Assembly: GCA_036897095.1 (NCBI GenBank)
Contig: JAYMSP010000007.1
Coordinates: 1 to 64,000 of the forward strand
Direction: 5' to 3'
Length of the DNA stretch: 64,000 nucleotides
From: Plantago elongata
Lineage: Eukaryota > Streptophyta > Magnoliopsida > Lamiales > Plantaginaceae
Positions 24,871-35,741 of this stretch are shown here, piece by piece. The first letter of the stretch is position 1; every line of letters starts with the position of its first letter. A program made the position numbers and the translations under genes. The notes beneath the pieces were generated by a model. That model was not told the origin of the DNA and did not search any database. It saw nothing but the letters and a program-made list of their open reading frames with translations.

Positions 24871-27058
24871 TAAAATTCCCTATTTCCAAATATATATATA
24901 TATATATGAATTAGGCTTTATTATCTTTAATAAAAATTCATTTAGTTCAATTCAATTTAAACTTCGAATATAAAATGGAGAATCAATAAGGGCCAAACTA
25001 TAAGAGTTGAAACAATATTTCACTGCTCGACCACCGTTACAAGTTAAATACCATTCCCTTTACCCTCAGGGCCCCAAGAATTGGTATAGAATTACACTTC
25101 AACATTTGTAATTTTATCTTTAAAATACAAATAAAAATTTAATTTAAATTTAAATAATTCAACTTCAGTTTTATACTAAACAGTTCTTTATTTTTTCATC
25201 TTTTTAGAATATATTTTATTCAACTGAAAATTCAATTTCGTTCAGTTTCATTTAACTTAATTTTATTTTATTTAATTATAATTTAAATTATAATTCACTT
25301 TGATTTAAATTAATAAATTTCCGTGGAAGAAAATATAGTCCCCCTAAATTTGTGCAGAACAAAACTTAGCATGAAGTACTAGTATGCTTTGAGGGACGAA
25401 ACTAGTTTTGGTCAAAAGGTCATAGTGTATGTGTTTTTGACTTTTGGTTTTATGAAAAGAATACAACATATATGGGCTGGGCCAAATATATAAAGTGAAG
25501 TCATAAATGGGTATATGCCTTCCATGCTAAGCAAAGAACAATAACGTTACGCACACTCCCCAAATTGCTGCTGGTCATGCTCTTCAAACCACTCACGCGA
25601 TAATTAATTTTCAAATTTTGTTTATCACTGTATTTATTATCCACTTCTTTAAACTACACTTCCATCCCCATCCCACACAATAAAAAACGTATTCTTTTTA
25701 TAAACTTCCTACAAAATTATAAACATTTTAAAAAATAATAAAAAAATATCTCCACTAACTAGTTCAATATTTATATTATAATAATAAATAATTGACTGCA
25801 TTAAAAACATCGTCGAGGGCGGACGTGGGGCAGGGGACGAGCACCCCCGAACCTCATTTTTTTTATAGGTTGTATTTTCGAAAATTTTAAATTTCGACTC
25901 TTGAACAATTGAAATCTCCTCATATATATAATTTCGTCTTTTAAAGTTGAAATTCTTGTCCGTCTTTAAATAACGTTGAAAATTTTATACTTTATTATAC
26001 GGGAAAATTTTATACTTTATTATACGGGACGGAGGTAGTTATATTATAAGGATCTACTTGATGTCCTTTCAAAAGTTGTAACAATAGTTTATCAGTGGAA
26101 AGAAAGCTGGCATGCCTTTTTTGTTCGGGCCAACTCAATGTACGAGTGGTGGTACTCACTATCATCTTTCCACCAGTTTGCATGCTTTTTAATTATATTT
26201 TTTTCTCCACGAGGTCACATCCTGCATGATTTTTATATTTATATATCTCATCCACAATTTTAGGTTTTATACAATCTGAAGATCTCAATATCACATATCT
26301 CATCCTGTATGTGTTTCTTTATCAATCTATAATCTATTTCATTTGGCATTTGAACAATTATCAAGGTAAAATAACGAGAAAAATTCATTTAGATTGATAA
26401 AGTAGTGACTAAACAATAAGATGTAAATATATAAAATATGAAAATAGTGATTGAAAAAGCTTAAGCTTTATCCTCATCACATTTTGTTGGTGATCTGTTT
26501 TCGATATTTATTGATGTTTTCGCAACATATATGAATATATATGGTGTTCCGTTTATGTTGGAAAGGCCAATCCGTAACATGTATATGAACAAATTAATGG
26601 TTATTTAATGGTTTGAAATTAGTCATAATTCCTCGTTCCATGTTATGAATCCTCTTGTTTAATCATCATTTTACGACATTCCTACAAACACTTTATTCAA
26701 TATTCTGTCGATCATATGTATAAAAACATACAGTTTATTGGTGTAAATTGTAAATTAAATAATGTAATTTGAAGGGGGAAGAATGAGTCTAACAAGGATA
26801 TACATACATCTATAATGCCAAGATGTTTTTCAAAAGCTATATTTTGAAGGCAACAAGTGATGATCAACCACTAAAATAACATGGTTGATGTCGATTATTG
26901 ATACAAGTGTTAGATCCTATATCTATATGATGATCCAAATCAAAAGCTTGAGAGTTGATGATTTAATACAAAAGTACATGAAGAAGAACATAAACTATCT
27001 GCTAATTATTCTACATTTGTCAATGCATGAAAACAAAGATACAAATCTCCTTGATGAT
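24871..27058. other. Intergenic, MITE-like debris
   Basis: A TA dinucleotide run lies at 24890. About 24920-25320 belongs to the AACTGAA/TTCAGTT family. At 25984-26040 a 26-bp unit (AAAATTTTATACTTTATTAT and on) is doubled and followed by GGGACGGAGGTAGT, a probable Stowaway right end. At 25813 a GC-rich patch (GAGGGCGGACGTGGGGCAGG) looks like a transposon end without a partner. No gene supported. Confidence 0.4.
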
Positions 27059-28210
27059 TTAGCCTCTTCCATCATCCTGCAACAAAGTGGCTTCAAGCAA
27101 CCTTTGCTTATTAACTCTTGCAATAAAAGCTTCAACTCTTGAATTCAACACCTCAGTTGGCATATCCTCTTTTTTCTCTTTGGCCCTATCCCATTTCACA
27201 ATTGCACTTTCCCCCCAAACTTCGCTCTTGCTTGCTCTCAACTCCCCTTTCTTTTCCTCCTCCGGATGCCTCATACTCTTGGACATCCTCATCTCCTTTC
27301 CCTTTTCCTCTTGAATCTCATCGTAAAGATTCAAATTCAAATTCAAATTCAAATTCATTTTGTGTCCTTCACTTTCGACAATTTCGCTTTCACCCCAAAC
27401 TTCGCTTTTGCTTTCTCTCAACTCCCTCTTCTCCTCTTCAACATGTTGCATGGTACTCTTGGAAGCCCTAATTTCCCTTTTCTTCTTAATCTCCTCATTT
27501 GGTTCTCTTTTCACAATTGCACTTTCACTCCAAACTGCACTCTTGCTTGCTCTCAACACCATTTTCTTCTCTTGCTCATCTTGGTGCATGTTCTTGCTCA
27601 CTCTCATTCCCTTCTTCTTTTGCAAACAAACTTCACTCTTGCAAGATCTCAATCTACTTTTCTTCTCCTCATGTTGATGCACACTCTTAGACAACCTCAC
27701 TTCCCTTTTCTTCTTCACCTCATGATGCAATTCCTCAACACCATTAGCCCTTTCCACAAATCCATCTTCGGTGCTCACCGCTTCAATAACACTGTGACCG
27801 TTGGGGCTTGACCTCTTGCTTCTTGCAACATATTCATCGTATATCTCGGAAGCCGGAGATGCACGTTGTTGAGTGAACGTTGATTCTCGTACGAGGATCA
27901 AGACGATAACATTCCCTAATATGAACAAACACTTGGCATTCAAGAATAGGGAGACATTAGTTGGAAGAGAAAAGAGAAAGTCCATCATGTATGGAACCCA
28001 AAGAGGGTAAGTGAAGAACAACAATGTGATCAAAGATGTGAGTGAGTAGAGAACAAGATTATAAAGAAATTGGTGTTGAGCCTTCTTGTACTTCTTCATG
28101 GCTTGAATCTTTTCACCATTGATTGAAGAATCCATTGAGGAGGAATTTAAAGATGAAGAAAATATATATGAATTTAGTTTTATGCTTGTAGAAGGTTTAG
28201 TAACTCTCAT
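27059..28210 (-). CDS. DUF4408/DUF761 membrane protein with internal repeats
   Basis: Single exon, 383 residues from the first ATG. A second in-frame ATG at 28135 (MDSSINGEKIQAMKKYKKAQ) gives 358 residues and fits the family start better: a TATA-like box on the minus strand at 28248-28257 leaves only about ten bases of leader for the first ATG. Two hydrophobic segments (about 48-83 and 94-107) form the DUF4408 region; EIYDEYV follows near 122. Residues 168-345 are charged and built of about four units of the type MSKSMxxxEEEKK-ELRASKSEVWGESAIV. The end, LNSRVEAFIARVNKQRLLEA (355-374), is the DUF761 motif. Relatives include Arabidopsis A70-like proteins induced by microbial signals; the molecular role is unknown. 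A hexanucleotide run encodes alternating Leu-Asn at 286-295. Confidence 0.88.
   Translation of the reverse strand: MRVTKPSTSIKLNSYIFSSSLNSSSMDSSINGEKIQAMKKYKKAQHQFLYNLVLYSLTSLITLLFFTYPLWVPYMMDFLFSLPTNVSLFLNAKCLFILGNVIVLILVRESTFTQQRASPASEIYDEYVARSKRSSPNGHSVIEAVSTEDGFVERANGVEELHHEVKKKREVRLSKSVHQHEEKKSRLRSCKSEVCLQKKKGMRVSKNMHQDEQEKKMVLRASKSAVWSESAIVKREPNEEIKKKREIRASKSTMQHVEEEKRELRESKSEVWGESEIVESEGHKMNLNLNLNLNLYDEIQEEKGKEMRMSKSMRHPEEEKKGELRASKSEVWGESAIVKWDRAKEKKEDMPTEVLNSRVEAFIARVNKQRLLEATLLQDDGRG
27325..27358. repeat. Hexanucleotide microsatellite in coding sequence
   Basis: About five copies of ATTCAA on the plus strand, read on the minus strand as alternating Leu and Asn (residues about 286-295 of the DUF4408 protein). 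Because the unit is six bases, length change keeps the frame. Confidence 0.85.
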
Positions 28211-28247
28211 GCATTTTGCAAGAACTTATGAATGGGGATACATGGTG

Positions 28248-28257
28248 TTTATATAGT
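28248..28257 (-). promoter_or_regulatory. TATA box of the DUF4408 gene
   Basis: Minus-strand CTATATAAAC about 40 bp upstream of the first ATG. At the usual 30-bp spacing, transcription would start near 28220, which makes the inner ATG at 28135 the likelier start of translation. Confidence 0.5.
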
Positions 28258-28741
28258 GGGATAGAAAGTAGGAGGAAATATTAGTGGATTCTCCACATGC
28301 TTTTTTATTTTGGATGAAAGGAAAAGTTGAAAGCTATGGCGTAGCTATGCTTCTTTTTGAAAAGCATAATCTTAATTAAGCATGCCATTATAACTAATTG
28401 GAGTACGTATTGTACAAACTTAGGTGCTTTGGTTTTCTAGTGTGGCATATGGTTTTCAACTTTCGTGACAAGATTTCTTAGTGGTTAGGTTACTTTGAGA
28501 GTTTTTGGAAAGCACCTTTAACCTGGTCCTATTCATCAATAATTTCACTCACATTTCTCTTGTGTAAATACTTGAAACACGACTTCAATCATTGTTACGT
28601 TCTTTGATTAATCAAAACTTAAATTACACGCAGATTCAACATTTGGAAAAATAGCCAAACTTTTATGTCTTTCTTGTCATCGTAGTAATGTCACCATTGT
28701 TTTCTTTTTTTCAACTATTTTTATCATCAATCATTTCTTTT
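28258..28741. other. DUF4408 upstream region
   Basis: Promoter-side DNA of the minus-strand gene. No gene or clear repeat recognised. Confidence 0.35.
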
Positions 28742-28808
28742 AACTTCTTTTAACGGTTAAAAAGTTAAGCGTCTTACCAACTAAGTTGAACTTCGTTGTT
28801 TTTTTTAA
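28742..28808 (-). mobile_element. Short tRNA-derived SINE, copy 3 (minus)
   Basis: On the minus strand it reads AACAACGAAGTTCAACTTAG then TTGGTAAGACGCTTAAC, matching the 5' half of the copy at 2273 almost base for base (same AACAACGAAG start and A box). The B-box half is lost or replaced. Short flanking repeats ATCATCAAT (about 28733 and 28809) may be the target-site duplication. Confidence 0.6.
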
Positions 28809-29258
28809 TCATCAATTGAAGTCATGTAATCCAAGGTAACTAACTCGTTGAAAGTTTAACTTAATTTACTTTGATTTAAGATTTATTAAGTTCATTTTAA
28901 TTCACTTACGACGGCAATCGGTTAGAGATAATTGTAAATTCCATGTTCGATCTACTACATAATTAATTATCAGGACAAGTTCACTACAGAATTACATATG
29001 TGCTGTGTTTGCCACTAAAACTTACTAGATGAGTAGATGTACAAAAAGAAAAGTAAAAACTAGTTGACAAGGTCACAACACAACTCACGAGGAAAGCAAA
29101 AGAAGAACTTTACCAGAAGGTAAAAGTTAAGTGATAGTGGTGGCGCCGATACACATCATAAAATTGAAAGTAATATATTCGATTCTGGTCGAGTATGAAT
29201 TTGTGTATACGAACTTTAAATTGACCGTCTTTCATAACGCTTGTGTATTATCATTAGA
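28809..29258. other. Spacer left of the Copia fossil
   Basis: AT-rich, no gene recognised. Confidence 0.35.
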
Positions 29259-29263
29259 GATTT

Positions 29264-32200
29264 TGTTAAAATTAACTTTAAAATGGAGATATTATGTTTT
29301 ACTTAGAGAGAAAGATTGCGAACAGGGCCGTCTTCGAGAATTGAGGGGTCTGTTTAAAAAAATTAAACGAGGTCTAACACCATACGCGATATTAAATAAA
29401 AAGAATTATAAATGTGCAAAACATCTAAAATCAGCCGTTATTTAATAAATATTACAAAAGACTAAGAAACTAATTGAAAATTGCAACTCTTCGAACATTC
29501 TTTGAAGCATGATTCCAAAATTAAATCCTAAATTTTCAAACCCAAATTTCTAATAAAACACAAGAATTTCTAGATGTTGTTTGAGTTTGATTGCTTAAGT
29601 TAGGATGAAGGATTGAAGAAGAATGAAGGGCCCTTATATACATGAAAATTGAAAAGAAACGGTCATTTTTTTTATATTTGAGGAATTAAACAGATTTCTT
29701 TGATATTTAAGGAATTAAATGGATGGTTTAATGGAAATTGAGAGGAATTAAGTTCTTAATTATAAATTTACATGAAGAGAGTTGTCTTCCTTTAATAATA
29801 GATACTTAAACAGATATCTTTTACTACGCAGAGATATATTAGGAAGAAGAAATCGAAATAGGAGAATGAATGTCGCCAACTCCAGGCCTCCAGCAGCTGG
29901 TCCAGCTACAGTATCTCTATTTTTTTTATTGGATTGGACCATGTATATTGGTTGGGCCTAGGGCTGAGGCCCTGCGCGGTTGGGCTTACTGCGCTGGGCC
30001 TTAGCCGGGCCTGATTGCGAAGAGAGATAAATATTACACAAACCATTATACTAATATATACAAGAGATGCTAAAAGAATATATATACATGTCATTAACCT
30101 ATACTAGTATATACAAGAGATGCTAAAAGAATATTTTTTACATTACATTTTGTAATATATCTAGAAATACAATCTAATGTAACATGGACTAGCTACTCCG
30201 CTCACTTCTTCCCACCTCTTCTTCATTCTTGTATAGGATTGGCATGTGTGTAGACATCTTCATTGGCATATAGGCTTGGCATGTGTACTTGTGAGAACTT
30301 CTTAACAATCGTCGATTTACTTGTATTTCTTTCTTAACTTAATACTCCTTATGTTTTGTTCCATATTTTAACACTCCCCTCAAGATGATCATGAATTTTA
30401 TCTATGTGCATCTTGAACAATAGAAAATTGCATTAGAAATCAAAACGATTTATAATAGAAAAAATCATGGTACTTTCTACGAATTTTGATTCCTACAAAT
30501 AATCTTTGTGTCGATAACAATTAACTTCACAATGTCCGAAAGTGATCCAATTGGTTTCAAGTCATGCAATGTAGCTTTTACCGTGCTTGATTGAAAATAT
30601 TTTTCTCGAGATTTCTTCTCAAAGGCTCAAACTAATATATAGACCTTTTGAATTTTGAAGTAGGGAGTTTGTATAGATAAACTTTTATTAGATGTATAAG
30701 AGGAGTATTGCATGTATATATACTTTGTATTCTCATAGGTGGATTGGTAATATTTTGTTCCAATGTTGGAGCTTAGAGTCTTTTTGATTTATGAGCTTTC
30801 ATGGTCCAACCTTATGAGAAGTCATAGACCATAATTTTCTCATCTTTAGTGACAATAACAAAACTTACTTTTGGAGCATTGCTTTAAGAAAATTTGGGGG
30901 AGGTACCTCAAAATTAAAGGAAGATCTTGAGATCGCCATTAATTCACTGAATCTTTAAAAAAAGTATATATGTGAAGCAACCACCATGATCATTTTATTA
31001 TTTATATTAACTTGATTTAGCAGATGAGAAGTTGATCTTGAAAACTCTTTTTTTTTTTTTTTTAAGATAGTTGTAAGGACTTCATATTCTAATAAAGGAC
31101 CCTCACCTTAGTCATAATAAATAAAACAAAGTGTTGGGAGACTTAATTTTCATAATTTTTGAATGATGATTCCCATATAACAACTTTTTTTTTTTATTAA
31201 GATGATGGATCTAATACTAGAAATTCAAGGGGGAAGATAGACATATGACTCAATCCATCTTGAGATTACTGAAAGCTCTTTCTATGTTACGTCATGGTCC
31301 ATTCATCATTTTCATTTGGTGGTGAAGAACATAATCATTAATCAATTATTCAATATGTAAACAGGCACAGACACACTTGGAAAAAAGGGGCAGCAATTGC
31401 TCCCCCTGAATTTTAGCCAAGAAATGACTAATATACCCTTAGGAATTAGTTTATTTACGGATGAAACCATTTAATTCATAAATCTTCCATGAAATTAGAA
31501 AGTATCAAAAAGTATATTCAGCCGTACAAACAAATCTAACTAAAAATACAAGAATCTCGTCAAAAGATTTGAAGAATTTAACAGCAAAATATACTAAAAG
31601 CTGTGCTGATATTGAATTAATTGAATGTACAAATAAGTAATATACTTAATTGATTGAATATTTTATCTTTTTAAATATATGATTGTATATTGTGGTTGTT
31701 ATGTATCTTAAAGTTACTATAAATAAGTAATGTAACATATTTTTATGCGTTGAAAATTACTAAAAACATAATTCGAACACAATAATGTGAAACACCTAGA
31801 ATCATTGTATCAAGTATAAATCTAATAGTTCATAACTTGTTACCTTTTGTTATGTTTAACGATTGCTACCCCTGACTATTTTTTCTGCGTTCGTTAAGGT
31901 TCATATTAAACCACCATTAACACAACAATCTTCTTGGAGCAGATGATTTAAGTTCAATATCATAATCATCAAGAACTCAATAAGAGTTGAAATTTATAGA
32001 AATCAACTCCATGTAATATTTAGTAATTTATATACCATTTTCTTTTTAATTTCCTTTTGCATTAATCTAAAGATGTAGATTGTTAAACAAATATTTATAA
32101 ATTTTGATAATTTATACCATGCCAATCCATGTCAATTGGTATTTGGAGTTGAACTTTTCTCCCCCTCAATACAAATAGTTCTAATTCTCCCCCTCAAAAA

Positions 32201-35200
32201 CCAATCAATCATCAAAATGTTTCCGGAATTTCTCATTTACAACCATATAAAGAGGTATCACCATGTTTATAAAATCATACTAGTGAAATATCTTATAAGT
32301 TTCCACATGTTCCGTGTCCCTTTTATATATAAATTATATTAACCAAATGGTCTTTGAACAATGGTACTACAATAAATTGTAATATACATCAATGCTACTG
32401 ATGATCTATAAATTTTATTTTATAAAATCTCTATGCTCTATTTTGTCGAGTTAGAACATAGATGGTAATCTACATTGGCATGATCAAACATTGCATTCAT
32501 ATGTACACAAAGATTCATGCAATAGAAATAAATATAATATATGCAAATATTTGCATCTTTACTTGTATTTTTCATGGGCTTCAGAATTTATCCCTGAACC
32601 ATGTAGAATTGCATCACCTCCTTATGGGGATGGTGATATATTAACAATCAATCTAAGGTACTTTCATATAAAAATAATATTAAAGGCTCAAAGATGTTCA
32701 AGTGTTACTTTCCATTTCAACTAATTAAGAAATTCACAAATTGCAATGACATAATGGTAGCATTAGCACATGATTGCATGTTATCAAATGAATTGCAACA
32801 ATATTAATGCATAGTGGAATTCAAAATTATCATGAATTTACTTAGGTCAAAATGAATCTATCATTCAATAGTAGTAATGTATCATGCCAGAACTTTATCA
32901 ATATCCATATAAATGGCAAAGTTTTTGCAATTTCAAAACAAACATGAATTTTCAAATGAAATACTTCTAGGCCATTAAAGCAAACAAACAAGACGATCTT
33001 CTTTTTATTTTTAAATTTAAAAATTATGCGGTACATTTCATTTTGAGAGAAAATGTAATTTCAAAGTTATAAATTTATCATATCATTTAATGTGTCACTC
33101 AGAATAACTATTAGTCTAAGCCTTAAGTAAATAACAACATTGTTGAGTGGACTAACATTGTTCATAAATAATTGAAGTCAATAGGAGTATCCAACTCTTT
33201 TAGTTTAATAAATATTATCTCATCAAGGATAACAAATTGATAACTGATTTTGCAAGAGTACAATAATCAGACATAGGCTTCGATATTATCTTTTTAACCA
33301 ATACAGTAGGCTCTAACATTTTCAAATATTTTCCTACTTCTGCCATTTTAACTTTCAGTTAAAAAAAACTTGCAGAATGTTCAAGAAACTTTTCAGATTT
33401 CTTGGTATACCAAGTATTTAATAGTGGTTTAATTTTTATAATGATGTCATACCAACTGATATTATAAGCAACTCATCTTTACATGGCTCTGACAGGAGTG
33501 TAGACTGGGTGTTTGATAGATTAAACACCAGATGCTAAAATTTATTGTGCATCTCTCTCCTTTTGATCCTATGGATCCAAATCATTCATATCTTACTCCC
33601 AATATGGAGTTAATATGTTGCATCTGGAGTCTGGACACAAAAGAATGCTTGTCAATCTACTTTTGTAGATTTGAATAAAAATTAATTTCTGTCATACTGC
33701 TAGTTCAGACATAGTTTGAAGCTGAGTTTTGATCAATAAAATTGTGATGCTAACATAATTTATATGTGAGCAATTGGTAATATTTTTTATTTTTATTTTG
33801 AACCTTGAAAACAACTGACTTTGGAATCACAATTAACTACTTTGACTTTTACTCCAAATTTATGGAGAAGCTAGAATGATCTGATTCTAGTATGTAATTG
33901 TTGTTTGAAGTTGAGTTGTATCAAGTTTAGAGTCAAGATGCTGGCCTCTGTGGGATACTCAGCCACAAACTGCTTTAGTGACGCCGATATAAAATAAAAC
34001 GATAACACATTACACGTTTCAATACTACTCAGATTGAAAATCAAGTAGTTTGGTATCAAAATAGCTAGGCACGTGTTATAAAGATATCATGAAAAATTTG
34101 GCGTATTTAATCCAAATATACATGAAATTAGGGGATACTTTCAAAAAAGTATCTACCAATCTTTAGATTAAAAATATGAAAAACTCAATAATAGGATGAA
34201 ATCTAGCATACAAAGGCGAGGCATATATTTTTGATAAAACTCTCATAAACCTTACATGATTAACATCATATTCAAGTAACATGAGAAGCATATATTACAT
34301 TTATAATTCAATTCTATTTAATTGTTTGATGAACATTATTAACAAGAGTGAGAAAAGCAATTATAAAGCTATGTTTAGTTTCAACACATACTTAGATTAA
34401 TTAAGATCTAGTGAGTGAACTCACATCTAATAGTTGCTAAAAGTCATTCAAATATCAAGACCAACAAGGGGATTAACCTGAGGTAGACTCAGTACCTTAA
34501 TCAAAATGACGTCTTCACCTCCTAAACAAGCTTTCTCGGCAGATCCTTCATTTTTGATGCTTCCGGATATGTGAACTTAATTTCCGTCTCCAAATATGGA
34601 AGCTACTCTTGTCGGCGGTATGAGTGTAGCGCTTCACCGGTAATGGAGTTTCCTCCTTTTGTATTTGTTGTGAATAAGCCCCGTAAAGGCCATCTAATAA
34701 GGAGCTGCGCAAACTCAGCCTAATCTTCAAGCAACTTCACAAAATGCATTCTTTATTTTGTGATAAACTTGAAGAGCTGAAGAGTGCACCATAGCACATT
34801 TCTTTATAAGCCTTTTTTTTTTTAATTATCCGCCGGATTTCCTTCCTTAGTTCTGGTGGATGAAAGTGGTATCCATGTTTCAGATCTATTTGTCGCAAAT
34901 ACTTTCTCTTACGATTAGCACACCACTCAGCTATGTACCAGCGGAGGCTATGACATTAGCTCCTCATCATGCTCGATTTTTTTTTTTAATTTTACAGATC
35001 TTGTATCCTAAGGATAAATGAGAGATCTGCTATCTCTTTATTTTTACAAAGATCAGAAATAGACGAAGACAGTAAAATTGCTAGTTCTTCCCCTTTCAAA
35101 AAGGTACACCAATAATTGGTGTAATGATAATCAATCTCTCTTTTATTCAAGCAAAGCACACTAACGATGATTGATATAGATCTGTTCAAGAGTGAATACA

Positions 35201-35736
35201 GATCTCGTAATATTGACTACATCATATGGAGGTTAAAACAAAATTGCAATCTTTCTTCGGGTTGAAGCACATATTTGATTCTGAGGATTAAACCAAGGCT
35301 CTTGATACCAGTTAAAAAATGATTTGAAGATGGAGATATCATGTTTTGCTTGGAGAGAAAGATTGCGAAGAGAGATAAATATTGCACAAACTATTATATT
35401 TCATGAAGTCTCCAACTTAATTTACATGTACAAATATGTCTCTATATATACACATGTCATTGACCTATACTAGTATATTCAGATATGCTAAAAGAATATT
35501 CCTTACATTTTGTAATATATCTAGAGATACAATCTAATGTAACACGGACTAGCTACTCTGCTCACTTCTTCGCACCTCTCTATTCTTCGTTCTTGTATAG
35601 GGTTGATATGTGTGTAGACCTCTTCATCATCGTATAGACTTGGTATGTGTATATGTGTGGACTTTTTACAATTATCGGTTTACTTGTGTTTCGTTCTTAA
35701 TTTAATACTTCTTATGTTTTATTTCATATTTTAACA
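29264..35736 (-). mobile_element. Fossil Copia-type LTR retroelement
   Basis: An old LTR element lying on the minus strand. Left repeat 29264-30373 (interrupted by a 691-bp hAT-type insert), right repeat about 35311-35736; both run TGTTAAA to TTTAACA and the element is flanked by the 5-bp duplication GATTT (29259-29263, 35737-35741). Next to the right repeat the minus strand reads TGGTATCAAGAGCC, an initiator-Met-tRNA primer site; next to the left repeat is the polypurine tract TTGAGGGGAG. The two repeats differ at many places, so the insertion is old. The internal 4.9 kb shows no long frame, so the copy is broken or was always a non-coding derivative. Confidence 0.88.
29323..30013. mobile_element. 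hAT-type element nested in the LTR
   Basis: A 691-bp insert inside the left LTR of the Copia fossil, flanked by a perfect 8-bp duplication ATTGCGAA (29315-29322, 30014-30021). Its ends are CAGGGCCG and, complemented, CAGGCCCGGC, the CAGGGCCG-type terminus common in plant hAT elements. Near the right end it is GC-rich with GGGCCT words. No transposase frame is visible. Confidence 0.85.
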
Positions 35737-35741
35737 GATTT

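Noticed and set aside
27087-27811. Four overlapping plus-strand frames of 60-181 residues
   Set aside because: Antisense of the repeat region of the DUF4408 gene; the Ser/Leu/Phe-rich content is the mirror of its Lys/Glu codons.
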